A stretch of 64,000 nt of DNA from Rhodocyclaceae bacterium (GCA_030824275.1 JAVBXY010000009.1:124001-188000); one strand, 5' to 3'; positions 35,931 to 44,852 are shown, numbered from the stretch's first letter. Made by a program: numbers and translations. Notes: generated by a model not told the origin, from the letters alone.

Positions 35931-36257
35931 ATGATCAATCTGACCCCCGCCGCCAGCAAGGCCATCAACCGTTTCATCAAGGGTGCCGAGACGCCTCCCG
36001 CCGGCTTGCGCATCTTCGTTTCCGGTGGTGGCTGTTCCGGCCTGCAATACGGCTTGCGCATGGAGACGACCAAGGGCGAAGACGATTTCGAATTCGACAT
36101 CGGTGACGGCGTGCTGCTGCTGGTCGATCCCATGAGCCGCCCAATGCTCGAAGGCCTGACGGTCGATTTCGTCGACAGCCTGACCCAGACCGGCTTCAAG
36201 TTCAATAACCCGAACGCCACCGGCTCCTGCGCCTGCGGCTCGTCGTTCTCGGCCTGA
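35931..36257 (+). CDS. Nif-specific A-type Fe-S carrier (NifIscA/HesB)
   Basis: 108 residues with the three A-type carrier cysteines: C35 in [10 protein letters not shown] and C100, C102 in GSCACGSSF. It carries Fe or Fe-S clusters between NifU and client proteins. AGGAG at 35920-35924 supports the ATG. First gene of the iscA-nifU-nifS operon, with nifU 11 bp downstream. Confidence 0.93.
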   Translation: MINLTPAASKAINRFIKGAETPPAGLRIFVSGGGCSGLQYGLRMETTKGEDDFEFDIGDGVLLLVDPMSRPMLEGLTVDFVDSLTQTGFKFNNPNATGSCACGSSFSA

Positions 36258-36268
36258 GGAGCAAGACC

Positions 36269-37159
36269 ATGTGGGACTATTCCGAAAAGGTTCGCGAACA
36301 CTTCTTCAACCCCAAGAACTCCGGCCCGCTGGATGAGGCCAATGGCATCGGCGATGTCGGCTCGATCAAGTGCGGCGATGCCCTGCGCCTGATGCTGAAG
36401 GTGAATCCCGAGACCGAGGTCATCGAGGACGCCCACTTCCAGACCTTCGGCTGCGGTTCGGCCATCGCCTCCTCCTCGGCCCTGACCGAGATCATCAAGG
36501 GCAAGACCCTGGACGACGCGTTGAAAGTCAGTAACCAGGACATCGCCGATTACCTCGACGGCCTGCCGCCGGAAAAGATGCACTGCTCCGTCATGGGCCG
36601 TGAAGCCCTGCAAGCGGCGGTGGCCAACTATCGCGGCGAAGTGTGGACCGACGATCACGAGGAAGGCGACCTGGTCTGCAAGTGCTTCGCCATCGATGCC
36701 GTGATGATCGAGAACACCGTGCGCGAGAACAGCCTCAAGACCCTGGAAGAAGTGACCAACTACACCAAGGCTGGCGGCGGCTGCTCGTCCTGCCACGAGA
36801 AGATCGAGGACATCCTGATCGCGGTGAATGGCCGTCTCTACAGCAGCGAGCCGAAGCCGAAGAAGTCGCCCTTGGGCGTCGCGCCCAAGGAGTCGCCGGT
36901 CAAGCCCAAGCTCACCAACTACCAGCGCATCCGCAAGATCGAGGAAACCCTCGAAGCCATCCGCCCCATGCTCCAGCGCGACCATGGCGACGTGACCCTG
37001 GTGGAAGTCGATGGCAAGAAGATCTACGTCGCGCTGTCCGGCGCCTGCCAGGGCTGCTCGATGGAAGCGGCGACCCTGGGCGGCATCCAGCACAAGCTGG
37101 TCGAGGCCCTGGGCGAGCTGGTGCAGGTGCTGCCGGTTGGCGCCATGGCCAACAACTGA
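36269..37159 (+). CDS. nifU: Fe-S cluster scaffold NifU
   Basis: 296 residues, three-domain NifU. The IscU-like N-terminal domain has C35, C62 and C106; the central permanent [2Fe-2S] domain has C137, C139, C171 and C174 (VCKCF, CSSC); the C-terminal Nfu-like domain has C259 and C262 (CQGC). It assembles [4Fe-4S] clusters from NifS-derived sulfur for NifH and NifB. nifS is 13 bp downstream. Confidence 0.97.
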   Translation: MWDYSEKVREHFFNPKNSGPLDEANGIGDVGSIKCGDALRLMLKVNPETEVIEDAHFQTFGCGSAIASSSALTEIIKGKTLDDALKVSNQDIADYLDGLPPEKMHCSVMGREALQAAVANYRGEVWTDDHEEGDLVCKCFAIDAVMIENTVRENSLKTLEEVTNYTKAGGGCSSCHEKIEDILIAVNGRLYSSEPKPKKSPLGVAPKESPVKPKLTNYQRIRKIEETLEAIRPMLQRDHGDVTLVEVDGKKIYVALSGACQGCSMEAATLGGIQHKLVEALGELVQVLPVGAMANN

Positions 37160-37172
37160 GAAGGAGCCGGCC

Positions 37173-38381
37173 ATGAAGCCCATCTACATGGACAACAACG
37201 CGACCACGGCCTGCGATCCGGCCGTCGTCGAGGCCATGCTGCCCTTCTTCACCGAGCAGTTCGGCAATGCTTCCTCGATCCACAGCTTTGGCGCCTCGGT
37301 CGGCAAGGCCCTCAAGGATGCGCGCAGCAAGGTGCAGGCGCTGATCGGCGCCGCCCACGATTCGGAAATCGTGTTCACTTCCTGCGGCACCGAGTCCGAT
37401 TCCACCGCCATTCTCTCGGCCCTGCGCGCCCAGCCCGAGCGTCGGACCATCATCACCACCGTGGTCGAGCATCCTGCCATCCTGACGCTCTGCGAGCATC
37501 TGGAAAAAGACGGTTACGTGGTGCACAAGCTCAAGGTGAACAAGAAGGGCCGCGTCGATCTCGACGAGTACAAAGCCCTGCTCAATGATCGCGTCGCCAT
37601 CGTTTCCATCATGTGGGCGAACAACGAGACCGGCACCCTGTTCCCGGTCGAGGAAATGGCCGAGATGGCTCACGAGAAGGGCATCATGTTCCATACCGAC
37701 GCCGTCCAAGCCGTCGGTAAGGTGCCCATCGACCTGAAGACCACCAAGATCGACATGCTCTCGATCTCCGGCCACAAGCTGCATGCGCCCAAGGGCATCG
37801 GCGTGCTCTACCTGCGCCGCAATACCCGCTTCCGTCCGCTGCTGCGCGGTGGTCACCAGGAGCGCGGTCGTCGCGCCGGCACCGAGAATTCGGCGTCCAT
37901 CGTCGGCCTCGGCGTCGCCTGTGACCTGGCCCAGCAACACATGGAGGCCGAGAACACGACGGTGAAGAAACTGCGCGACAAGCTGGAGCGCGGCATCCTC
38001 GCCAAGGTGCCCAATTCCTTCGTGAACGGCGATACGCTCTACCGCCTGCCCAACACCGCCAGCATCGCTTTCGAGTACGTCGAGGGCGAGGGCATCCTGC
38101 TGCTGCTGAACAAGATGGGCATCGCTGCGTCCTCCGGCTCGGCCTGCACCTCGGGTTCACTGGAACCGTCGCACGTGATGCGTGCCATGGGCATTCCCTA
38201 TACGGCCGCCCACGGCACGATCCGCTTCTCCCTCTCGCGCTACAACTCGGAAGAGGAAGTGGATCGCGTCATCGCCGCAGTGCCGCCGATCATCGCCCAG
38301 TTGCGCAAGCTTTCGCCCTACTGGAGCGGCAACGGTCCGGTGGCGAATCCGGAAGAGGCTTTCGCGCCGGCCTACGCCTGA
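37173..38381 (+). CDS. nifS: Cysteine desulfurase NifS
   Basis: 402 residues, class V aminotransferase fold. MDNNATTACDPAV at the start, PLP-binding K202 in SGHKLHAPKG, and the sulfur-accepting C325 in SGSACTSGSLEPSHV. It releases sulfur from cysteine onto NifU. AAGGAG just upstream supports ATG 37173. Last gene of the operon; nifV is not in the window. Converges on the FecR-domain gene, 14 bp away. Confidence 0.97.
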   Translation: MKPIYMDNNATTACDPAVVEAMLPFFTEQFGNASSIHSFGASVGKALKDARSKVQALIGAAHDSEIVFTSCGTESDSTAILSALRAQPERRTIITTVVEHPAILTLCEHLEKDGYVVHKLKVNKKGRVDLDEYKALLNDRVAIVSIMWANNETGTLFPVEEMAEMAHEKGIMFHTDAVQAVGKVPIDLKTTKIDMLSISGHKLHAPKGIGVLYLRRNTRFRPLLRGGHQERGRRAGTENSASIVGLGVACDLAQQHMEAENTTVKKLRDKLERGILAKVPNSFVNGDTLYRLPNTASIAFEYVEGEGILLLLNKMGIAASSGSACTSGSLEPSHVMRAMGIPYTAAHGTIRFSLSRYNSEEEVDRVIAAVPPIIAQLRKLSPYWSGNGPVANPEEAFAPAYA

Positions 38382-38395
38382 GGCAGGAAGCCCGA

Positions 38396-39775
38396 CTACA
38401 CGCCGCCGTCGAGAACAACGCTGGTCATGCCGGTGTTCTTGAATACGGCGGCGCCGTGAATGTTGCCGACGCCCGTGTTGCCGATGATCTTGTAGGTCAT
38501 GCCGGCACGGGCGGCGTTTGCGCCACTGAAAATCCCGGCCACGCCGAGACCGCAGGCGCCGTCCCCACAGCCGTTCATCGAGCCGCTGCCGGTGAAGCTG
38601 GCGCCGCTGATCGATCCTGACCAGTTGCCGCTGTGGCTGGTGCCGCCGACGGCGACGCTGAGATTGCCGTTGATGGCGCCGGTGCCGAAATTGGTGGTCA
38701 GCGTTGCGGACACCGATCCGGCCGCCCCCGTCTGGCCACCGCTGCTGCTCGGTAGCGTGTAGCCGAGCAGGCTGTAGGTGCCGACCATGTTGTTGGTCTC
38801 CAGGGCCAGCAGGTCAGCATCCGGCGTCGCCTTGCCGACAACATAGTGGCCGAAGTAGGTCGGGCTCTGTTCCTCGCTGAGGGCAATGCTGCCACCGGTC
38901 CAGACGCCCCAGCCGATGGTGCCATCGGTCCAGGCACCGGTCACCGAGTCAGGCTCCACCACCACTCCCGCTGCGTTCGATTCGTAGTGGGTCAGTTTGC
39001 TGCCGCTGGCGAAAGTCGCCGTGCCGGTGGTGCCGCCGGTAGTTTCCATGTAGTAGCTGGCATCGTCGCCCGACGCGCTGAGCGCCAGGGCATAGCCACT
39101 GCCGGAGGCCAGGCTGGGTGTGGTGGTCTTGGTCACCGGTGTCTCGGCCTGGTTGATTTCCGCCTTCAGGGTCGGCGGCGTCGAGTTGTTCGTCGCCGCT
39201 GGCGGCAGCGAGGTCTTGGTTTCGGTCCGTGCCGGCGCTGCGCCGCTGGGTGCCACGAAGCCGGAGTCACCGCTGTTGAGAATCAGGCAGCCGGCAGCAT
39301 TGCAGACCTCCACCGAGCCTTCGCCGGTGGTGACGTTGAGCCCCTCGCCCAGCGCGGCGGTGTACTCCGTGCCGCGGATGCCGATGGTGGCCACCGAGGT
39401 GGTGACACGATAGTTGTCGCGGTCCTTCTTGCCGACCAGGCCGGTGATGGTGCGCAGGCCACCCTTGATCAGGCTGAAGAAGCCCTTTTCCTCCTCGTTA
39501 CCCTTGCCTGAGTATTTGTACTCGTCGATGCGGAACTGGGTCTGCGGTTGCAACGAGACCTGAGCGCCGTCGGAGAAGCGTAACTGGGCGCGGCCGCTGC
39601 CCGTGTCGATGGTTTCGCCGGAGGTAATTTCAGCGCCCTTGGTGAGGGTGCGGGTCTTACCGTCGGCGGTAACAGCGGTCACGTTGCCTGCGGTGAAATC
39701 CACTTTTCCGGCGGGTGCGGCGAAGGCGGTGATAGGGAGAGTGGCGGCAATGGCGAGGAGCAGACGAGGGCGCAT
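38396..39775 (-). CDS. Secreted FecR-domain protein with TbpB-like barrel (candidate Slam cargo)
   Basis: 459 residues. Signal peptide (LLLAIAATLPITAFA), a FecR-type domain (about 25-160: LTKGAEITSGETIDTGSGRA, TTSVATIGIRGTEY), a Pro/Thr-rich linker, and a C-terminal ~240-residue domain. The latter resembles the beta-barrel of transferrin-binding-protein-like Slam cargo (VSATLTTNFGTGAINGNLSV, then FSGANAARAGMTYKI and GAAVFKN). Two cysteines in MNGCGDGACG may bond. Directly downstream (13 bp) of a Slam-type transporter, which fits a cargo role. The start at 39775 follows GGAG at a good distance. Confidence 0.75.
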   Translation of the reverse strand: MRPRLLLAIAATLPITAFAAPAGKVDFTAGNVTAVTADGKTRTLTKGAEITSGETIDTGSGRAQLRFSDGAQVSLQPQTQFRIDEYKYSGKGNEEEKGFFSLIKGGLRTITGLVGKKDRDNYRVTTSVATIGIRGTEYTAALGEGLNVTTGEGSVEVCNAAGCLILNSGDSGFVAPSGAAPARTETKTSLPPAATNNSTPPTLKAEINQAETPVTKTTTPSLASGSGYALALSASGDDASYYMETTGGTTGTATFASGSKLTHYESNAAGVVVEPDSVTGAWTDGTIGWGVWTGGSIALSEEQSPTYFGHYVVGKATPDADLLALETNNMVGTYSLLGYTLPSSSGGQTGAAGSVSATLTTNFGTGAINGNLSVAVGGTSHSGNWSGSISGASFTGSGSMNGCGDGACGLGVAGIFSGANAARAGMTYKIIGNTGVGNIHGAAVFKNTGMTSVVLDGGV

Positions 39776-39788
39776 GATGGGGCTCCGT

Positions 39789-41156
39789 TCAGAAATCACG
39801 ATGGACGCTGAGCGACCAGATTTCGCGTTTGTAGTCGGACGTGGCGAGGTTGGAATCGTTGCGGGTGAATTGGTAGGAAGGCGTCACCTTCCAGTCCTTG
39901 GCCGGGACATACACGGCACCGACGCTGACATTGCTGCCGCCGTCGCGACGCTGGATGAGGAAGACGGGATCGCTGCCGCGATGCCGCCGGTGTTCATAAC
40001 CGAGGTTGGCGAAGACGCTCCAGGTCTCGCTGAGCTGGTACTGGCCGCCGGCCCGCACGCCCAGGATGGAGAAGCCCAACTCCGGCACCCGCGAGGCCTG
40101 TTCGGCTTCACCGCCGGCATAGGCACTGCCGTAGAACACCGTTTTGTAGTCGCGCAGGGCGTGGGCGAAACCGACACCAGCGATGACGCGCACGGCATCG
40201 CGGCGGACGTTCGTCGCGCCGGTCACCGCGTTGTTGTAGAGCTGGGCGCGATTCGGGTAGGCGATGTCGGTGTATTGCAGGAAGGCCGTGGCCTGGGTGC
40301 GCTGGTTGTAGTTGTGCTGCCACTGGGCGCTCAGGCCCCAGTGTTCACGATAGGGTTTGTTGTCGATCTGCACCGCGCCGGTCTGGACCAGCAGCGTATA
40401 GACATCCTTGTCGCGGCTTTGCACCAGACCGAGCGAGGCATCCCAGTTGCCGATGTCGAAGATGTCCCAGCGATTGTTCATGCGCTTGCTGCCGCCGGCA
40501 TTGCCCACCAGCGCCAGGCCGCCGCCCAGCGGGCTGCGCAGCGAGGCGCCAGCGGCGACGGTATTGAAGTCGTCCGGCTGGCGTACGCCCGAGGGCGCCA
40601 GGGTGAAATTGCCGATGCCTGGAACCGCCAGATCGGGGCTGCCGACGGCGCTGTTCACGTTGCTGTCGCGGCCCCAGGTGTAGTCGAGGTAGCCGCGCAC
40701 TGTCGTGCGACCCTGGGCATCCACCGACTCGATGGCAGAGAGGAAACGGTCGATAGTGCGCTTGACCTCCTCCGGTACCGGCTGCTCACGCACGGTCTCG
40801 AATTCGCGCCGCGCCGTCTGCGTCTCGCCCATGGCGAGATAGGCGCGGGCGATCTCGGCACGGGCGCGGGGATTGTTCGGCTCCATGGCCAGCACCCGTT
40901 CAAGGGCGAAGACCGCATTGGTGTTGCGACCGCTGTCGACGGCAGCAATGCCCAGCAGCAGGTCGTACTCAACTTCGCCAGCGCGGGCGGGTTCGTGCCC
41001 GATCAGAAGTTCATAGGCGACGGCCGGCTTGGCCTCGGCCAGCAGGGTGCGGGCCTTGTCTGTCAGCGCATCGGCAAGAGCCGGAGCGGAAAGGCAGCAG
41101 CAGGTAAGGAAGGAGAGAGTGTGGCGCCGCCATGATGCTTGGTGTGTCAGGGTCAT
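39789..41156 (-). CDS. Slam-type (DUF560, type XI) outer-membrane secretion protein
   Basis: 455 residues. Signal peptide, an N-terminal TPR-like region to about residue 135 (LAMEPNNPRARAEIARAYL, AMGETQTARREFETVREQ), then a ~300-residue beta-barrel with alternating aromatic strands, ending IWSLSVHRDF with the terminal Phe of outer-membrane proteins. This matches surface lipoprotein assembly modulators (Slam), which move TbpB-like or hemophilin-like cargo to the surface. Located between the globin gene (21 bp) and the candidate cargo (13 bp). The start is the ATG at 41156; upstream TTG 41168 is rejected. Confidence 0.8.
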   Translation of the reverse strand: MTLTHQASWRRHTLSFLTCCCLSAPALADALTDKARTLLAEAKPAVAYELLIGHEPARAGEVEYDLLLGIAAVDSGRNTNAVFALERVLAMEPNNPRARAEIARAYLAMGETQTARREFETVREQPVPEEVKRTIDRFLSAIESVDAQGRTTVRGYLDYTWGRDSNVNSAVGSPDLAVPGIGNFTLAPSGVRQPDDFNTVAAGASLRSPLGGGLALVGNAGGSKRMNNRWDIFDIGNWDASLGLVQSRDKDVYTLLVQTGAVQIDNKPYREHWGLSAQWQHNYNQRTQATAFLQYTDIAYPNRAQLYNNAVTGATNVRRDAVRVIAGVGFAHALRDYKTVFYGSAYAGGEAEQASRVPELGFSILGVRAGGQYQLSETWSVFANLGYEHRRHRGSDPVFLIQRRDGGSNVSVGAVYVPAKDWKVTPSYQFTRNDSNLATSDYKREIWSLSVHRDF

Positions 41157-41177
41157 ACGGTTCTGCAAAAGTCTTTC

Positions 41178-41603
41178 TCAGGCTGCTGCGCGGTCGTCTT
41201 CCACGGAAGCGGCATAGATGGCATTGGAAATCAACTCGTAGGCCTGAGCCCAGGACTCTCGTGCGTCGTCGGTGAAGCGTTCCATCAGCACGTCGGCCAA
41301 TGCTCGCAGCAGGGCCTGGCCGACCGCCCCCGAGTGCCGGTGGATCCAGGCCTGGGCTGCATCACAACGGGCGAAGTCGCGGACCAGGGGAATCCATGCA
41401 CTGGGCATTTCCAGACGCAGAACCAGGTCGTCGATGAAATTGATCAGCTTCCAGCCCTGCAAGGTGAAGTCTTCCGGCACCAGGATGCGTGCGCCAGCGT
41501 CCTGAATCAGCAGGTAGCCGTAGAAACGGTGGACGGCAATTGCCGCCAGCGGACGCACGCCCGCCCAGTTGTCCCGAATCAGTTGGATCTGTGCCTGGTC
41601 CAT
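41178..41603 (-). CDS. Globin-like heme protein
   Basis: 141 residues fitting the globin fold: an A-helix start (QIQLIRDNWAGVRPLAAIAV HRF region), and a conserved C-terminal part RHSGAVGQALLRALADVLMER ending in ESWAQAYELIS, where a His in WIHRHSGAV is the likely proximal ligand. It is similar in layout to the globin half of flavohemoglobins but has no reductase domain. AAGGAG precedes the ATG at 41603. It heads the operon with the Slam-like transporter and FecR cargo, suggesting a link to heme, NO or oxygen sensing. Confidence 0.75.
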   Translation of the reverse strand: MDQAQIQLIRDNWAGVRPLAAIAVHRFYGYLLIQDAGARILVPEDFTLQGWKLINFIDDLVLRLEMPSAWIPLVRDFARCDAAQAWIHRHSGAVGQALLRALADVLMERFTDDARESWAQAYELISNAIYAASVEDDRAAA

Positions 41604-41621
41604 GATTTTCTCCTTAAGGCT

Positions 41622-41638
41622 ACTTGCCAATGGCAAGT
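41622..41638. promoter_or_regulatory. Dyad upstream of the globin gene
   Basis: ACTTGCCA-A-TGGCAAGT, a perfect 8-bp inverted repeat around one base, 19 bp before the globin start. TTGCCAA recurs at 41709-41715 and, inverted, at 41767-41773. Candidate operator; the regulator is unknown. Confidence 0.5.
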
Positions 41639-41701
41639 TCCGTGCCCCTTGGAAAATTCATTCAATTCATTGTGTTATGGAAGCAGGACGGAGCCTGGGT
41701 G

Positions 41702-41721
41702 TTGGTGTTTGCCAACACCAA
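41702..41721. promoter_or_regulatory. Second dyad in the globin upstream region
   Basis: TTGGTGTT-tgcc-AACACCAA, a perfect 8-bp inverted repeat with a 4-base centre. It contains the same TTGCCAA word as the dyad at 41622. It could regulate the globin operon or the divergent small gene at 41807. Confidence 0.5.
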
Positions 41722-41806
41722 ATGGATGTGAGTTGCTATCTGTTTGTTCCGCAAGGAGGTTTGCTGTTGGCAATCGGCGACACGGGCAAGCGCTAAAATT
41801 GGCGCC

Positions 41807-42019
41807 ATGCCTGCCGCTCTTCCCCCGACGCAAACCTGCCGGGGCTGTGCCCACTTCTTCGTCACCTACGATCCCGGCTTCCCCTATGGTTGCCGAATGC
41901 ACGCCTTCAAGAGTCGCCGCCAGCCATGCAACGATGTGGAGGCGGCAGCGGGGGAGCCTTGCCTGGCGCGTGAGGAGCGGGCTTCACCAAAGAAAAAAGC
42001 GGATCAGTTTCGCGACTGA
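41807..42019 (+). CDS. Small conserved cysteine protein of unknown function
   Basis: 70 residues: TCRGCAHFFVTYDPGFPYGC, HAFKSRRQPCNDV, then EPCLAREE. Five cysteines in a pattern that suggests metal binding. Similar short proteins are common in betaproteobacteria, but no function is known to me. Divergent from the globin operon and followed by a strong terminator that overlaps its 3' end. Confidence 0.7.
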   Translation: MPAALPPTQTCRGCAHFFVTYDPGFPYGCRMHAFKSRRQPCNDVEAAAGEPCLAREERASPKKKADQFRD

Positions 42020-42028
42020 TCCGCTTTT
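41995..42028 (+). terminator. Rho-independent terminator
   Basis: AAAAGCGGATCAG pairs perfectly with CTGATCCGCTTTT (13 bp, 8-base loop), flanked by A- and T-rich ends. It ends the small gene at 41807 and may act in both directions at the edge of the integrated island. Confidence 0.85.
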
Positions 42029-42037
42029 ACTTACTGC

Positions 42038-42082
42038 TGGTGGGCCCGCACGGACTTGAACCGTGGACCAAAGGATTATGAG
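42038..42082. repeat. Attachment site at the far end of the island
   Basis: 45 bases identical to the tRNA 3' end at 47232-47276, from the CCA to just past the anticodon; identity stops at base 42083. Marks the left boundary of the element. Confidence 0.9.
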
Positions 42083-42360
42083 AATCGCCAAGGAAACTCT
42101 GGTCCATTTAAATCAATACCTTGTGACGCCCGCCATCCCGTTACTAAGTGCTACTTAGCCTTTGGAAGTCTATTTCTTTTCACGCGTAGCTACGATTCAG
42201 CTACATTGGTGGATGGACAGTAATCGGACAGAAGCATCTCATAAGGAAAAGCACTGCCTGTACGGATCACTTACCTAGAACAGTCCTTATGCTGCTCAGG
42301 CCCTTGCTTTAGGTATTCGAAGAGGGATTTCATTAATACAAATTGAATATCAGGTGAAAA
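42083..42360. other. A+T-rich non-coding end of the island
   Basis: 278 bases between the left att site and the end of the ATPase gene. No convincing gene or hairpin is seen. Short words TAGCTAC (about 42187) and CAGCTACATT resemble the GTAGCTAC at the other end (47180) and could be integrase arm sites, but this is only a visual match. Confidence 0.4.
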
Positions 42361-44325
42361 TTATTCGTACTTGACGCGCTGCGCCTCAGCCGCTTTCCCT
42401 GCATCGTTCAGGAACTCAATCAATTCGCTTAGGATAATAAGATCGCAGTACTTCGCCCCACTTTCCACGTCAACAAGCACATGTGTAATGCCATGGTATT
42501 GCCTTTGATCAGCATTTTCAGGGATTAATAGCGACACGATGCCGTATTTCTCGCTGTACAGTTCGCCAGTAGTCCAGGCTACACATAGATCGATATCTTT
42601 AATGTTCTTGTCTTGACTATCGAAGTCTTCAACAAGTCCATCCAGCGAAAATTTGTATTCCAAAATGCGCGGCGCAGTCACCCTGCCGCTTAATGCATTT
42701 GCGGTCTCTTTGGGCACACCAAGGGGGTTTGTATCCTCTTTGTACATATAGAGTTCGGGCTGCAAGTCAAATGCAATTTTGAACAATCCGTCATACGTAA
42801 AACGCTCGTTAGTGGACATCATGCTCAACCCGCGAATTACACCCCCAGCAATCAACTGATGGAACAGGGCGATAACGTCTTGCTCACGAGTGGGCACGGA
42901 CGTGATGGAGACACGTTCCACCGGCAAGAAAAAATGCTTGCTCTGGAGCGTCAACGGTTGCTCAGTTTCGTGCGCGAGCATCTCATTTTTCCAGTCATCA
43001 ACAGCGAGTTCCCTGACCAAGTCTGGTGATGTTCCAGTATTTGCCTTCAGCAAGTACCGCACCTTAGAGAGATGTGTGTCAACAATATGTCGAGCTACGC
43101 TTTTTGAAAAGTCAGTGAGTTCCCGATGAAATCCCTTACGTCCAAGATCCGGCGTGTAGTTGTCGAAGTGGATAAGGAAATGAACTTGGTGTTGTCGGCC
43201 AATGTTGCGGGTGAGCGGTACTAGAATGGTTTCCCCTTGAGGCATATTATTTGCCGCAAGCTGAATTCCGCTGGAAAGGACTTTGGTGCGCAAGCCAAGA
43301 GTTTCATTGAACTGAGACCACAGCTTGGCCGTGTAGCCAAATTCAACACTAGTGGTTGGAGTGAACTTCTGAAGAATCTCTTTCTCTTCGTCGTCGAGAG
43401 CGCTGCCACACAATGCCAGAAGCTGGGTCGCATCCCATGTCTCATAGATGAAATCTAAATTGTTGTACTTGTCGGGCATTTTTCTACCCGGACCATGCTT
43501 CTTGTAAAGCTCGTCTTGAGCCTTTACTAGCGTGTTGTAAGAAGCCTTCTTTGCTGCATTTTCATGTAGCCACAAGTACTTTGTACCGACCTGCTCAATA
43601 GTAGTAGCCGTTCCCTTTGAAATTGCCGTGATTGTTACCCTCAAGGAATTATCGGGCGTTACTGAACCAAGCCCTGTCTTTATATTGAGGATTTTCTGCC
43701 AGGTTGATGCACTGGTTGCCTGGAGCCAACTTAGTTGTTTAGGGTGGGTTGACGTGTCAAACCGCACTGTGACGGAAACTCCTCTGTCAAACGTTTCGAA
43801 TGTCTGATCCGCTAGCTTTGAAGAGTCTGGTTCAACCTTTGGATTAGCCCCACTGGTATCTGCATTGAGCCAGTTACGTGCGTTGACTATTCGGCCTGAA
43901 GCTTCGAACCCAGGAACCTTGGTAGTTACCCGCATAAAGTTAAAACCATAAGCCACGTAGGTTGCACCTACCCCTTTGTGTCCTCGCGTATTTCCAGACT
44001 TGAACGAAAAATTGGGAGCAAGGAACTGTTCGAATTTCTCTTTGTCTAGGCCTATGCCGTTGTCACTAACGGTTAGTGAGTTATCGTCGACGTCGATCAA
44101 AATACTGATATGTGGTTTGTAGCCTTCCGCAGTGCCGGCAGCCGCCTCGGTGGCGGCACGAGCTTCCACAGCATCAAGTGCATTCTGGATGAGTTCACAG
44201 AACGGGTCATACCAACCAACGTATGAACTCAGAATATTGCTAATTTCCCGCCTCAACGCACCGAAAGCAGCATCGTTAATCCTGGTGTTTTTAAACTCGA
44301 GGGGATCAAATGGAGTAAAGCTCAT
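42361..44325 (-). CDS. GHKL-family ATPase, candidate defence or cargo protein
   Basis: 654 residues. The GHKL (Hsp90/MutL/MORC) ATP-binding motifs are intact: N-box ELIQNALDAVE (N48, D51), VSDNGIGLD (D88-G92) and GHKGVGATYVAYGF (from G115). The C-terminal ~400 residues have no recognised nuclease or helicase motif (FHRELTDFSKSVARHIVDTH; YKFSLDGLVEDFDSQDKNI). Start at ATG 44325, after AAAGGA. Only cargo gene of the island, so a phage-defence or element-maintenance role is inferred. Codon use is more A+T-rich than in flanking host genes. Confidence 0.8.
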   Translation of the reverse strand: MSFTPFDPLEFKNTRINDAAFGALRREISNILSSYVGWYDPFCELIQNALDAVEARAATEAAAGTAEGYKPHISILIDVDDNSLTVSDNGIGLDKEKFEQFLAPNFSFKSGNTRGHKGVGATYVAYGFNFMRVTTKVPGFEASGRIVNARNWLNADTSGANPKVEPDSSKLADQTFETFDRGVSVTVRFDTSTHPKQLSWLQATSASTWQKILNIKTGLGSVTPDNSLRVTITAISKGTATTIEQVGTKYLWLHENAAKKASYNTLVKAQDELYKKHGPGRKMPDKYNNLDFIYETWDATQLLALCGSALDDEEKEILQKFTPTTSVEFGYTAKLWSQFNETLGLRTKVLSSGIQLAANNMPQGETILVPLTRNIGRQHQVHFLIHFDNYTPDLGRKGFHRELTDFSKSVARHIVDTHLSKVRYLLKANTGTSPDLVRELAVDDWKNEMLAHETEQPLTLQSKHFFLPVERVSITSVPTREQDVIALFHQLIAGGVIRGLSMMSTNERFTYDGLFKIAFDLQPELYMYKEDTNPLGVPKETANALSGRVTAPRILEYKFSLDGLVEDFDSQDKNIKDIDLCVAWTTGELYSEKYGIVSLLIPENADQRQYHGITHVLVDVESGAKYCDLIILSELIEFLNDAGKAAEAQRVKYE

Positions 44326-44467
44326 GACGTCCTTTGGGGCAGTTTGGCTGAATGGCAACCGATCAGCATGCGTAGATTAAGATCCTCTATCCTAGCACCC
44401 CCTCTTACGCCTCGCAGTTCAAGCGACTATTGAGAGACGGCCTTGGATTGGTCACGGACGGTGACGG

Positions 44468-44537
44468 CAAAAATCCACAGGGGCGCCGCCGACGGCCCCT
44501 CTATGGCCAAAGGCGGCGGCGCCCCTGTGGGGTTTTG
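44468..44537. repeat. Large inverted repeat, candidate replication origin
   Basis: A perfect 16-bp stem, CCACAGGGGCGCCGCC (44475-44490) with its complement at 44515-44530, and a further CAAAA/TTTTG pairing at the outer edge, around a 24-base loop that contains GGCC...GGCC. It lies between divergent genes, where a terminator is not expected, and near a rolling-circle-type rep gene. Confidence 0.6.
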
Positions 44538-44612
44538 CTGCGCTCAAAGTTCAATCATCCCCCCCATGTTGCGGTCGGCAAATTGATTCGCTAGTATCCC
44601 CCACGTCATAGG

Positions 44613-44768
44613 CTAACCAATCCTGCTGTTGGATACATGGTGCTCCTGGGAATATGGTGCTGGCAAAGTAAAGTCCTCGCAGCCCTCTGAATGGGTGGGG
44701 CAAATTAAGTCCAGATAAGCCTCCCACGTGAGATAAGCCCCGCGCGTGATTTCAACCTGTGACTTCAT
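44613..44768 (-). CDS. Possible small protein in the island
   Basis: A 51-residue frame beginning MKSQVEITRGAYLTWEAYLD and containing two cysteines, with AAGGA just upstream of the ATG at 44768 (spacing is short). It has no recognised family. Longer in-frame starts exist up to 45008 but overlap rep. It may be chance; listed because its amino-acid makeup looks protein-like. Confidence 0.25.
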   Translation of the reverse strand: MKSQVEITRGAYLTWEAYLDLICPTHSEGCEDFTLPAPYSQEHHVSNSRIG

Positions 44769-44852
44769 CGTCCTTAACCCGACGATGGGGTCATGCGTTC
44801 GTGCGTGCGCACTCGTCGACTCCATCGTCATCTTTGAATGATTGGAGTCATG

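Larger units (their letters stand above)
44326..44852. other. Divergent non-coding region of the island
   Basis: About 530 bases between the ATPase and Rep starts. It holds the 70-bp palindrome (44468-44537) and a possible small minus-strand gene (44613-44768). It must carry promoters for both flanking genes; no strong -35/-10 pair stands out. Most likely the replication origin and control region. Confidence 0.5.

Noticed and set aside
42038-42082. Second tRNA gene at the left end of the island
   Set aside because: Only the 3' 45 bases are present; there is no 5' half, so it is an attachment-site copy.
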